Positions 6,922-14,605 of a DNA stretch of 19,053 bases are shown here, piece by piece. Each line of letters begins with the position of its first letter. Within the stretch, counting starts at the first letter, position 1. The stretch covers positions 1 through 19,053 of the forward strand of contig VBFF01000030.1 of NCBI GenBank assembly GCA_005889285.1. Direction: 5' to 3'. Made by a program: the position numbers and the translations under genes. Below the pieces are notes generated by a model. The model had not been told where the DNA came from. It worked only from the letters and a program-made list of their open reading frames with translations, and ran no database searches. The stretch is from Chloroflexota bacterium (GTDB lineage: Bacteria > Chloroflexota > Dormibacteria > CF-121).

Positions 6922-9084
6922 ATGCCAGTCACGGTTGGGCCGTCGACCCTCACCATCAATCACGACCGACAGTTCCTCATTTCCCAACCCACTGCCACGA
7001 TGGCGTCTCAGGACGACGTCGGCTTCTTCGCGCGCGACACCCGATTCGTCAGCGGTTACGCCGTCACCATCAACGGCCGGCCCCCACGGCTGCTCGATGC
7101 CATCACCGTCGAGCATTTCTCCGCACGCTACGAGTTCATGACCCCGGAGCTTCACCTGGGCCCCGCCTCCGACGCCGGTGCGGATGGGATTCTGCCGGAA
7201 GGATCGGTCGGGTTTCGTCTCGAGCGCACCATCCTCGAAGGCGTCCACGAGGACTACGACCTGACGAACTACGCGACACATCCGGTGCGGCTTTTGCTGG
7301 AAATGCAGATCGAGTCGGATTTCGCCGACGTCTTCGATGTGCGAAACCACCGGCTGATCCGGCGCGGCGATCTCCAGACCACCTGGCGTCCCCGCATCGG
7401 GGAATTGCGGAGCACCTATCGCAACCGGAGTTTCCGGCGCGCGTTGCTGGTGAAAGTCGAGAAGGCGGGATCGAAGCCCGAGTACGCCAACGGCCGCCTC
7501 GTCTTCCTGTGTGAACTCGCGCCCAGGGCGGAGTGGCACGTCTGCCTCAAGTGGCTGCCCGTCATCGGGCCCCGACCGGCCCGCACGCTACACTGCCACG
7601 CGCTCACCGGCGAGGCCCGCGTGTTGCATCCGCTGGCGCCCGTCGAGCTGGTCACCAACCATCCGACGCTACCCGCGATCTGGCGACAGGCGGTCGAGGA
7701 TACCGAAGCGCTGCGGATGGTGGACACGACCGTCAGGGGCGGCGCGTTCGTTCCCGCGGCCGGCATCCCCTGGTTCGTGACCCTCTTTGGCCGCGACTCC
7801 CTCGTCGTCTCGATGGAAAGCATCAGCGCCTTTCCCGAGTTCGCCATTGGCGCGCTGCGAACCCTGGCCCAGGTCCAGGCGACCGACGATGATGCCGAAC
7901 AGGACAAGGAACCGGGGAAAATCCCCCACGAGATCCGCTCGGGCGAGCTGGCCAGCCTGAAGCTGCTTCCCTTCGCCCCGTACTACGGCACGGCGGACGC
8001 TACACCACTGTTCATCATCGTGCTCTCGTACGCCTACCAGTGGTCGGGTGACGTCGCGTTGCTGCAGCGCTATCGCCGCAATGCCGAAGCTGCGTTGAAC
8101 TGGCTACTCCACTACGGCGACCAGGACGGCGACGGCTTCCAGGAGTACTCGCGGCGCTCCAGCCGGGGGATCTTCAACCAGGGTTGGAAGGACTCTTGGG
8201 ATGCGATCCGTCACGCGGACGGCTCCATTCCGGAGGCCCCCATCGCACTCTGCGAGCTGCAGGGCTACGCGTTCGACGCGTTGCTGCGGATGGCGGAAAT
8301 CTACGACCTGCTCAAAGAGTCGGAACGCGCCGCCGACCTCCGTGAGCGGGCGCGCCGCCTTTACCAGCAATTCAACGAAGTCTTCTGGTGGGAGGCGGAG
8401 GGGACCTACTATCTCGGCCTCGACAAAGAGAAGCGCCCCATGGAAACGGTGGCATCGAACGCCGGCCACTGCCTCGCCAGCGGCATCGTCCCGCCCGAGC
8501 GCGCCGGGCGTGTCGTCGACCGCCTGATGGCCGATGACATGTGGAGCGGATGGGGGATCCGCACGCTGTCGAGCAAGCACCCGGGCTACAACCCGTACTC
8601 CTATCACTGCGGATCGATCTGGCCCCATGACAACGCCACCATCGCGGGTGGGTTTCGGCGGGCCGGCCGGCACGTTGAGGCCCAGCGGGTAGCCGAAGGA
8701 ATCTTCGCCGCTGCCGAGCGCTTCGACGCCTACCGGCTACCCGAGCTTTTCAGCGGGCTGCCGCGGGATGCCGCCGCCTTCCCCGTGCCGTACCTCGGCG
8801 CCAATGTCCCGCAGGCCTGGGCAGCGGCGGCGGTGTTCCGCCTGGTCGCCATCCTCTGCGGGATCCATACCGTTGGGCGAACGCGGACCATGTACGTCAA
8901 TCCCGACCTGCCGGACTGGCTGCCGTCGCTGACGCTGCGCAACCTGCGAGCCGGCCACGGCGCCATGGAGCTGCACCTCGAGCGCGACCGCGTGCAGGCC
9001 ATCGGCAATACGACCGGCTTCAAAGTCGTCCACGGCCGCCTGCCCCGGCCGGCGCTGGTGGAGGCGCCGCTCGCCAGAAGCTGA
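6922..9084 (+). CDS. Amylo-alpha-1,6-glucosidase / glycogen-debranching-type enzyme
   Basis: 720 residues. The N-terminal domain (about 1-230) has the glycogen-debranching N-terminal pattern 'DDVGFFARDTRFVSGYAVTINGRP' and 'LTNYATHPVRLLLEMQIESDFADVFDVR'. The C-terminal part is an (alpha/alpha)6-barrel with 'GIPWFVTLFGRDSLVVSME' (FGRDS about 289-293), 'NQGWKDSWDAI.HADG' (about 421), 'CELQGYAFDALLRMA' and 'NPYSYHCGSIWPHDNATIAGGF', where acidic catalytic residues are expected. Such proteins hydrolyse alpha-1,6 branches of glycogen-like or storage glucans in the cytosol, but related bacterial enzymes act on other oligosaccharides, so the substrate is not certain. Start ATG 6922 matches the beginning of family homology although no Shine-Dalgarno is seen. 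Placed next to a sugar importer and near a GH130 gene, it suggests a carbohydrate-use region. Confidence 0.88.
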   Translation: MPVTVGPSTLTINHDRQFLISQPTATMASQDDVGFFARDTRFVSGYAVTINGRPPRLLDAITVEHFSARYEFMTPELHLGPASDAGADGILPEGSVGFRLERTILEGVHEDYDLTNYATHPVRLLLEMQIESDFADVFDVRNHRLIRRGDLQTTWRPRIGELRSTYRNRSFRRALLVKVEKAGSKPEYANGRLVFLCELAPRAEWHVCLKWLPVIGPRPARTLHCHALTGEARVLHPLAPVELVTNHPTLPAIWRQAVEDTEALRMVDTTVRGGAFVPAAGIPWFVTLFGRDSLVVSMESISAFPEFAIGALRTLAQVQATDDDAEQDKEPGKIPHEIRSGELASLKLLPFAPYYGTADATPLFIIVLSYAYQWSGDVALLQRYRRNAEAALNWLLHYGDQDGDGFQEYSRRSSRGIFNQGWKDSWDAIRHADGSIPEAPIALCELQGYAFDALLRMAEIYDLLKESERAADLRERARRLYQQFNEVFWWEAEGTYYLGLDKEKRPMETVASNAGHCLASGIVPPERAGRVVDRLMADDMWSGWGIRTLSSKHPGYNPYSYHCGSIWPHDNATIAGGFRRAGRHVEAQRVAEGIFAAAERFDAYRLPELFSGLPRDAAAFPVPYLGANVPQAWAAAAVFRLVAILCGIHTVGRTRTMYVNPDLPDWLPSLTLRNLRAGHGAMELHLERDRVQAIGNTTGFKVVHGRLPRPALVEAPLARS

Positions 9085-9102
9085 GTCCGCTGAGCCCCCG
9101 TC

Positions 9103-9462
9103 TTACGGCCGCCGGCCGCGGCGCACCTCGACAACCGCAAACGCGAGCCCCGTCAAGGCGACGACCATCGCGACGGCGAACGTAGCGACGGTAAAGGCCT
9201 GGTAGCAACCGGCGCCGACACCGGCCACGCAGCTGGTGGGGCCAAGCACGTAGGGCAGTAAGAGCAAGGCGGTCGTGATCCCTGCCCCGTAGAGAAGTGC
9301 GGGCCACCCGCGCCGCCCGCCCCGGTTTCGGAGAAAGAGAATGACGGCAAGGGCCAGCCCGGCCAGCAGCAGCAGGAGGCCTCCTGAAAAGAGGCTGACA
9401 AAGCCGATTCCGATGAGAACGCCAGCGACAAGCCAGAGCAGCGGCTGTCTAATATTTCCCAA
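9103..9462 (-). CDS. Small four-helix membrane protein, unknown function
   Basis: 119 residues beginning at TTG 9462; no other start fits in frame near the N-terminus and the ribosome site is weak. Hydrophobic stretches lie at about residues 7-25, 28-44, 53-70 and 87-110, separated by basic patches ('RNRGGRRG' and the C-terminal 'RRGRRP'), giving about four membrane passes with the basic parts expected in the cytoplasm. Two Cys (about 78 and 86, 'SCVAGVGAGC') lie in a predicted outside loop and could form a disulfide. The stop at 9103 converges with the debranching gene end at 9084, and the start faces away from the sugar-binding protein gene. No family recognised. Confidence 0.6.
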   Translation of the reverse strand: MGNIRQPLLWLVAGVLIGIGFVSLFSGGLLLLLAGLALAVILFLRNRGGRRGWPALLYGAGITTALLLLPYVLGPTSCVAGVGAGCYQAFTVATFAVAMVVALTGLAFAVVEVRRGRRP

Positions 9463-9478
9463 TAGGGCTTCACAGATG

Positions 9479-9516
9479 TTGACAGCGGGACGCCCGCCAT
9501 TAATGCTATAGGGTAT
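9479..9516 (+). promoter_or_regulatory. Putative promoter of the sugar-importer operon
   Basis: A consensus TTGACA lies at 9479-9484. Downstream, TAATGC (9501-9506) sits at a 16-nt spacing, and a stronger looking extended -10, TGCTATAGG, overlaps it at 9504-9512 but at an over-long spacing. Either may be used. The block lies about 60-95 nt before the binding-protein ATG, between divergent genes, in an otherwise GC-rich sequence. Confidence 0.45.
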
Positions 9517-9564
9517 CCCGATTGGGAAGGCGGGCCTGGGCGTTGGAGAGGACGGGAAGTATCT

Positions 9565-9572
9565 GGAGGTGA
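9565..9572 (+). promoter_or_regulatory. Strong ribosome binding site of the sugar-binding protein gene
   Basis: GGAGGTGA is an 8-base match to the 16S anti-Shine-Dalgarno, 4 nt before ATG 9577 (7 nt counted from GGAGG). It fits high expression of a binding protein, which is normally needed in excess over its permeases. Confidence 0.7.
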
Positions 9573-9576
9573 ATTC

Positions 9577-10836
9577 ATGCGATCAATGCGGCTCGGCTTA
9601 GCGCTGGCTGCGGTGGGGTCGGTGCTGCTGGCGGCCTGCGGCGGAGGCAACAACGCCGGCGGCGGTGCCACCAATGAGGCGGACGTCACTGGAACGATTC
9701 GAGCGGCGAACTGGGGTGGCAACCCGACGGAGAACTCCCTGGTCAAGAAGTACGAGGCGGACTTCATGGCCAAGTATCCAAAGATCAAGGTCACCCAGGA
9801 GGAGATCCCGGACCACTTCGAAGACAAAATCAAGACCGAGATGTCGGCCAACAACGAGCCTGACGCCATGTACGTGAGCACGGCGCTGATGAACTTCGCG
9901 GCACCAAACGGCCGGCTGCTTGACCTGAACCCGCTGATGTCGAAGTGGGGCGTCAGCGCCGACGAGTTCATCCCGACCCTGATGACCCCGTGGCAGCTGA
10001 GCGGCAAGCAGTACGCCCTACCCAAGGACTTCGGCGACCTCGTGCTCTTCTACAACAAGTCGATGTTCACGGCGGCCGGCCTGCAGGCGCCCACGTCCTG
10101 GGACGACATCAAGTCGGCGGCAAAGACGCTGACCAAGGGATCGGTCAAGGGCCTCAGCCTGCCGGCCGACGCGGCGCGCTTCGACGCGTTCCTCTTCGGC
10201 TACGGCGGCCAGGTGCTGTCGAGTGACAAGAACAAGGCCGTCTTCAACGATCAAAAGTCTCAGGATGCGCTCACCTTCTACAGCTCGTTCCAGCTGCAGG
10301 ACAAGAGCTCGGACCTCCCCGATAAGCTGGGCGCGACCTGGCCCGGCGACGCATTCGGCAAGCAAAAGGCCGCCATGGTCATCGAAGGCGGCTGGCTGAT
10401 CCCGTACATGCACGACACCTATCCGTCCGTGTCGTACGGCAGCATCAAGCTCCCGAAGTTCCCGGTCAAAGAATCCAGCCTGCTCTTCACGAACGGCTGG
10501 GGCTGCTCGGCGAAGACGAAGAACCAGGACGCCTGCATGCTGTTCGTCAAGTACATGACGGGCAAGGTGGTCCAGCAGCAGGTGCTGCAAAGCGGGTTCG
10601 CCCTGCCGTCGCGCAAAGACCTCGGTACGGATCCCGCGATCACGTCGAATCCCGACGTGAAGAACCTTTTCGACAGCGCGAGCTTTGCGACCGCCTGGAC
10701 CTTCGGACCGCATGAGTCCAAGATCAACGACGCGCAGAACAACGCGATCCAGTCGGTGCTTCTCGGGAAATCCGACGTCAAGTCGGCACTAGACAAAGCT
10801 GTCGCCGACGCGAATAGCGCCTTGTCTGGAGGATGA
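9577..10836 (+). CDS. Sugar ABC transporter substrate-binding lipoprotein (family 1)
   Basis: 419 residues. The N-terminus is a lipoprotein signal peptide: basic MRSMR, hydrophobic core, lipobox LAAC with Cys21, then a Gly/Asn-rich linker. The mature part has the family 1 solute-binding fold seen in MalE/UgpB relatives: 'GTIRAANWGGNP', 'LVKKYEADFMAKYPKIKVTQEEIPDHFEDKI', 'PNGRLLDLNPLMSKWG', 'YALPKDFGDLVLFYNKSMFTAAGLQAPTSWDDIKSAAKTL' and 'KAAMVIEGGWLIPYM'. It would capture a mono- or oligosaccharide at the outer face of the membrane. It is the first gene of an operon with two CUT1-type permeases; no ATPase is in the window, so the importer probably uses a shared MsmK/UgpC-type ATPase encoded elsewhere. 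The exact sugar cannot be told; the nearby debranching and GH130 genes hint at an oligosaccharide. Confidence 0.9.
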   Translation: MRSMRLGLALAAVGSVLLAACGGGNNAGGGATNEADVTGTIRAANWGGNPTENSLVKKYEADFMAKYPKIKVTQEEIPDHFEDKIKTEMSANNEPDAMYVSTALMNFAAPNGRLLDLNPLMSKWGVSADEFIPTLMTPWQLSGKQYALPKDFGDLVLFYNKSMFTAAGLQAPTSWDDIKSAAKTLTKGSVKGLSLPADAARFDAFLFGYGGQVLSSDKNKAVFNDQKSQDALTFYSSFQLQDKSSDLPDKLGATWPGDAFGKQKAAMVIEGGWLIPYMHDTYPSVSYGSIKLPKFPVKESSLLFTNGWGCSAKTKNQDACMLFVKYMTGKVVQQQVLQSGFALPSRKDLGTDPAITSNPDVKNLFDSASFATAWTFGPHESKINDAQNNAIQSVLLGKSDVKSALDKAVADANSALSGG

Positions 10837-10885
10837 TCGAGGGTAAGCTCTAAGTAGCTAGCGAACGAGGAAAGGGAGGACGAAG

Positions 10886-11830
10886 ATGGCGGTATCCGTG
10901 GCGCCCAAGGCGTCCGCGGCAACGGCCAAAGTCAACCGGCGATCGAAGGGCGGTGGAATGGCCATCGCGCAGCGACGTGCGGGACTGCTCTTCGTCACTC
11001 CCTACATCCTCTTCTTCTTGCTCCTCCAGCTCGCCGCCTTCGCTTTCGCGATCTGGGTCAGCTTCCATCACTACGACCTGCTGGCGCTGGATAACCCGTT
11101 TGTCGGATTGCGCAACTACGCGCGCTTGACGGTCAACGAGGACTTCCTAATCGCGTTGCGCAATACGACAGAGTACGCGGTGGTGGTCGTCATCCTCCAG
11201 ACCGCATTTGCCCTCTTGCTGGCGGTCCTGCTCAACTCTAAGATCAAGGGGCGTAATTTCTTCCGCACGACCTGGTACACGCCCTCGGTCGCGTCCTCGG
11301 TCGTCATCTCGATGATTTTCCTCTATGTCTATCATCCGACCGGGTTGCTGAACAGCATCCTGGGACTCGTCGGCATTCACACCACCGAGGCCTATCTGCA
11401 GAGCACCACCTGGGCGCTGCCGGCGATCATGTTCCTCAACGTCTGGACCACCGCGCCGACTTTCATGTTGATGTTCCTGGCGGCGTTGCAGGACATACCG
11501 AAGGAGATTTACGAGGCGTCGTCGGTCGACGGAGCGAGCGCGGCGCGCAAGCTGTTCAGCATCACGATTCCGCTCCTGCGCCCCATCATCTTCCTGGTGG
11601 TCTCGCTCGGCATTATTGGCGCCTTCCAGATCTTCGACCAGGCCTTCATCATGACGAAAGGGGGGCCCCTGAAGGCGACGCTCACCGTGGCCCTGCTGAT
11701 TTACGACAACCTGTTCGTTGACACGGGTGCGGTCGGCGTCGCCTGCGCCGAAGCGATCGTGCTCGGAATCATCATCTTCGCGTTGACGCTGATTTCCCGC
11801 CGGGTCATCGACACCAAGATCGAGTACTGA
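10886..11830 (+). CDS. Sugar ABC transporter permease, MalF/UgpA-like
   Basis: 314 residues from ATG 10886, with GGGAGGA at 10874-10880 as ribosome site. After a cytoplasmic basic/alanine-rich leader of about 30 residues come six membrane segments, beginning 'AGLLFVTPYILFFLLLQLAAFAFAIWVSF', which is the usual MalF/UgpA first helix. The cytoplasmic EAA loop that docks to the ATPase is complete: 'EASSVDGASAARKLFSITIPLLRP' at about residues 210-233. A 'FDQAFIMTKGGP' motif follows, typical of CUT1 permeases. It lies 49 nt after the binding-protein gene and 1 nt before the second permease, so the three are surely one operon. Confidence 0.92.
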   Translation: MAVSVAPKASAATAKVNRRSKGGGMAIAQRRAGLLFVTPYILFFLLLQLAAFAFAIWVSFHHYDLLALDNPFVGLRNYARLTVNEDFLIALRNTTEYAVVVVILQTAFALLLAVLLNSKIKGRNFFRTTWYTPSVASSVVISMIFLYVYHPTGLLNSILGLVGIHTTEAYLQSTTWALPAIMFLNVWTTAPTFMLMFLAALQDIPKEIYEASSVDGASAARKLFSITIPLLRPIIFLVVSLGIIGAFQIFDQAFIMTKGGPLKATLTVALLIYDNLFVDTGAVGVACAEAIVLGIIIFALTLISRRVIDTKIEY

Positions 11831-11831
11831 G

Positions 11832-12758
11832 ATGAGTGTTGCCGGCAGCAACGTCCAGACCGAGCTCACCGCCCCAATCGCCGTCGCCAGCATGACCGGC
11901 GGGCGCCGACCGGGTGACGTCGGCGATTCGACCGAGCGCGTCAATCGGCTCGAGATCGTGGTCCGCTACGCCCTATATATCGTCATCACACTTTTCCTGT
12001 TCGTCCCGTTCGTGATGACGGTGCTCTCCTCGTTCAAGACTTCAGCGGAAGTCATCGCCTTCCCGCCGACCCTTCTCCCGTCGGTCTGGCATCCAGAGAA
12101 CTATCTGAACGTCCTGACGCAGATCAGCGGCTTCCCGCGCATGGTCTTCAACAGCTTCTTCGTCACGCTCGTGGTTGTCGCGCTCAACCTCTTCTTTGAC
12201 TCTCTGGTCGGGTACGCGTTCGCGCGCCTGGAGTTCCCGTTCAAGAACACGCTGTTCGCGATCATGATCGCGACGATGGTAATCCCCGGCTTTGTCTTTA
12301 TCGTTCCCCGCTACATCATGCTGCTCAACGCCCACCTCGTCGACACCTACTTTGCTTTTATGGTCCTTTACTTCCTGCAGCCGGCATACATCCTGCTGAT
12401 GACCCAGTTCTTCAAGAGCATTCCCCGCGATCTCGAGGAGGCGGCCATCGTGGACGGCCTGGGATGGTTTGGCATCTTCTGGAAAATCATCCTGCCTTTG
12501 GCCCGCCCGGCACTCCTCGCGACCGGCATTCTGACGTTCCAGGGGATGTGGAACAACTTCCTCGATTGGGTCATTTACATGCAGTCGCCAACCATGCAGA
12601 ATATTCAGCTCGGGCTGGTCTCCTTCCGCGGCCAGTATCAAAATCAGTGGAACCTCATCATGGCCGGATCCGTGCTCGCCATCCTGCCGATCCTGATCAT
12701 CTATGTCGCCGGCCAGAAATACTTCGTCGGCGGCGCCGCGACCAGCGGCATGAAATAG
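11832..12758 (+). CDS. Sugar ABC transporter permease, MalG/UgpE-like
   Basis: 308 residues from ATG 11832, 1 nt after the stop of the first permease; there is no good Shine-Dalgarno, so translation is probably coupled. The first 36 residues are polar and longer than usual for the family, then six membrane segments follow ('YALYIVITLFLFVPFVMTVLSSFK' first). The EAA loop is 'EEAAIVDGLGWFGIFWKIILPLARPA' at about residues 199-224. The C-terminal 'GQKYFVGGAATSGMK' is a normal ending for UgpE/MalG-type proteins (compare 'GLTAGAVK'), so the gene looks complete. It forms a heterodimer with the preceding permease. The next gene begins at or inside its stop codon. Confidence 0.92.
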   Translation: MSVAGSNVQTELTAPIAVASMTGGRRPGDVGDSTERVNRLEIVVRYALYIVITLFLFVPFVMTVLSSFKTSAEVIAFPPTLLPSVWHPENYLNVLTQISGFPRMVFNSFFVTLVVVALNLFFDSLVGYAFARLEFPFKNTLFAIMIATMVIPGFVFIVPRYIMLLNAHLVDTYFAFMVLYFLQPAYILLMTQFFKSIPRDLEEAAIVDGLGWFGIFWKIILPLARPALLATGILTFQGMWNNFLDWVIYMQSPTMQNIQLGLVSFRGQYQNQWNLIMAGSVLAILPILIIYVAGQKYFVGGAATSGMK

Positions 12759-13528
12759 CGCCACTCCGGGCGACGTTCGACCAGGCCGCTGAGCTCTACG
12801 ACCGCGCGCGCCCGGGCTACCCACCGGAATTGTTTGATGACCTCGTAGAATTCGGCCACCTCCGGCCCGGAGATCGGCTGCTCGAGATCGGGCCGGGGAC
12901 GGGCCAGGCCACCGTGCCGATGGCCGAACGCGGCTTCCAGGTAACCGCGATCGAATTAGGGCCAAATCTCGCAGCCGTCGCACGTCGAAAATTGGCGAGC
13001 TTTCCACTTGCCACGATCGTCCAGGGGGCATTCGAAGATTGGCCCTTGCCGGCGGAGCCGTTCGACGCCGTTGTCTGCGCGACCGCGTTTCACTGGCTCG
13101 ATCAATCCGTGCGAGTCACAAAAGCCGCGGACGCCCTACGCGCCGCTGGCGTGCTGGCAACGATCGCCACGCATCACGTCGCGGGCGGCGATGGCCAGTT
13201 CTTTCTCGACGCGCAGGATTGCTATCGCCGCTGGTTTGACGACGCCGACGTCCACCTGCCGAGCGGGGCCGAGGTGCCGCGGCAAAGCAACGAGCTCGAG
13301 GAGTCCGGACGGTTTGAGCCGGCCACGTTCCGACGATACGAGTGGGAGGCGACGTACTCGACGCAGCAGTACGTCGACCTGCTGAGCACGTACTCAGATC
13401 ATCGAGCGCTTGCGGCGACTCGGCGGCGGCGGCTCTTCGAATGTATTGCTCGTCTCATCGATCAACGATACGGCGGGCGGATCCGGAAACGCTATCTCAA
13501 CGAGTTGCGAATCGCTCAGCGTCGATGA
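12755..13528 (+). CDS. SAM-dependent methyltransferase (class I), start codon not recognisable
   Basis: About 257 residues. Seen: 'LRATFDQAAELYDRARPGYPPELFDDL', the conserved N-terminal signature of a group of type-11-like methyltransferases; SAM motif I 'LLEIGPGTGQA'; 'QVTAIELGPN' with the acidic ribose-binding Glu; 'VVCATAFHWLD', the usual motif IV. The substrate is unknown, perhaps a small metabolite as in trans-aconitate-methyltransferase relatives. Homology begins at once after the permease stop, but there is no in-frame ATG, GTG or TTG between the permease gene and TTG 12830, which would cut off the conserved signature. The start given is the ATA codon overlapping the permease TAG and is only a boundary of homology. 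It may be a damaged gene whose leader was deleted, or it may use a rare start. The end converges with the GH130 gene, 9 bp away. Confidence 0.7.
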   Translation: MAPLRATFDQAAELYDRARPGYPPELFDDLVEFGHLRPGDRLLEIGPGTGQATVPMAERGFQVTAIELGPNLAAVARRKLASFPLATIVQGAFEDWPLPAEPFDAVVCATAFHWLDQSVRVTKAADALRAAGVLATIATHHVAGGDGQFFLDAQDCYRRWFDDADVHLPSGAEVPRQSNELEESGRFEPATFRRYEWEATYSTQQYVDLLSTYSDHRALAATRRRRLFECIARLIDQRYGGRIRKRYLNELRIAQRR

Positions 13529-13537
13529 CCGACCGAC

Positions 13538-14605
13538 CTACGTGATGCGAGTCAGCCGCGCTGCCCCGATGCGCGAATCGGCCATCCCGTAGTAGACGTC
13601 CGCCTCGCCGCCATCACGGACATCGATGGCGGTGGGGAAGACGACATTGCCGACTGCCCCCTCGCGTTCCTCCGTGGTCTGCGGCTCGAGCAACGGAAGT
13701 TGAGAGCGGGAGAGAACACGGCTGACATCCTGAGGATCGAGTAGCATCGCCCCGGCGACGTAGCGGACCGGTACTGGCTCTCCCGGGCGTGCCTCGCCCC
13801 GCGTCACGCCGTGATGGATGATCAGCCAGCCCTCGGGAACGCGGATTGGCGGAGTGCCGCCCCCGATCTTGGCGGCCTCCCACGGCTCCTGAGGCTGCGC
13901 CACCTGGCGGTGTCCGCCGAGTCGGGTCAGCGCACGCAGATCTCGCTTGACCGCATCAGCCGGCGCGAACGAGACCCAGATGCTGTGACGCTCGTCCGTC
14001 ACGCCGGCAGGCAAAAGGCGCTCGCCATTCGGGCCCATCCATGACGGGGGCCACATGGGCCGATGCAGCATGGCATAGGCCGGCTTGCCATTCGGACCGG
14101 GCACCGGCTCGGGGAAGAACATCGCGTCCTTGTTGGGATAGAGGTTCACGTCCGTCCGCAGCGATGGTTGATAGTCGAAGGAAACCGGTCCCAGCCGCTC
14201 CCAGGTGGCCAGGTCGCGGCTGGTGGCAAGCCCGATGCGCGGACCGAGCGGGCCGTACGCGGCATAGGCCATCACGTACGTATCCAGACTGTCGATGAAA
14301 GTGATTCTTGGGTCTTCGACGCCTGCGGTGACCGTGTTCTGCTCCCAGGCCTCGTCAGGTTCCAGGACGACGCCGAGCCGTTCGACGCCCGAGGGCTTGC
14401 CGCCTGGGTCGAAGCGCACGCGTGCGCGTCCGATCCGCGAGAAGTTGCCGCGCGCCACGAGCCGCGGAAAGAGGTAAAGCTCGCCGTCGCGTGCACGGGC
14501 GGTTGCCGGGTTCAGCACGCCCTCAACCTCTCGAGGCTCATCCGGCAGGGGCTCCATCACGATGCCCAGACGCTCGAGTCGGTACGGTGGCGGCTTAGAC
14601 GCCAA
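13538..14605 (-). CDS. GH130-family glycosidase / phosphorylase
   Basis: 355 residues from TTG 14605, which overlaps the end of livF by 11 nt and has a weak AAGG 6 nt upstream; a longer frame to 14731 lies inside livF and is rejected, and GTG 14560/ATG 14557 would cut conserved residues. Seen: 'RLERLGIVMEPLPDEPREVEGVLNPA', 'ELYLFPRLVARGNFSRIGRARVRF', 'GVEDPRITF' (Glu97-Asp98), 'NKDAMFFPEP', 'HRPMWPP', 'WEAAKIGGGTPPIRVPEGWLIIHHGV' and a C-terminal 'VYYGMADSRIGAARL', all of the five-bladed beta-propeller GH130 fold. GH130 enzymes act on beta-mannosides, mostly by phosphorolysis (mannosyl-glucose or mannooligosaccharide phosphorylases); some hydrolyse. The conserved Asp near residue 98 is the likely acid/base region. 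It is co-transcribed last in the LIV-type operon, an odd place for a carbohydrate enzyme. Confidence 0.85.
   Translation of the reverse strand: MASKPPPYRLERLGIVMEPLPDEPREVEGVLNPATARARDGELYLFPRLVARGNFSRIGRARVRFDPGGKPSGVERLGVVLEPDEAWEQNTVTAGVEDPRITFIDSLDTYVMAYAAYGPLGPRIGLATSRDLATWERLGPVSFDYQPSLRTDVNLYPNKDAMFFPEPVPGPNGKPAYAMLHRPMWPPSWMGPNGERLLPAGVTDERHSIWVSFAPADAVKRDLRALTRLGGHRQVAQPQEPWEAAKIGGGTPPIRVPEGWLIIHHGVTRGEARPGEPVPVRYVAGAMLLDPQDVSRVLSRSQLPLLEPQTTEEREGAVGNVVFPTAIDVRDGGEADVYYGMADSRIGAARLTRIT

Noticed and set aside
9107..9119. Hairpin CGGCC-GCC-GGCCG between convergent genes as a bidirectional terminator
   Set aside because: It lies within the coding end of the small membrane protein, has no T-tract, and is expected often at this GC content.
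9103..10025. A defence, toxin-antitoxin or mobile system in the window
   Set aside because: No nuclease, toxin, antitoxin, integrase, transposase or repeat-spacer pattern was found on either strand; the genes are metabolic and transport genes.
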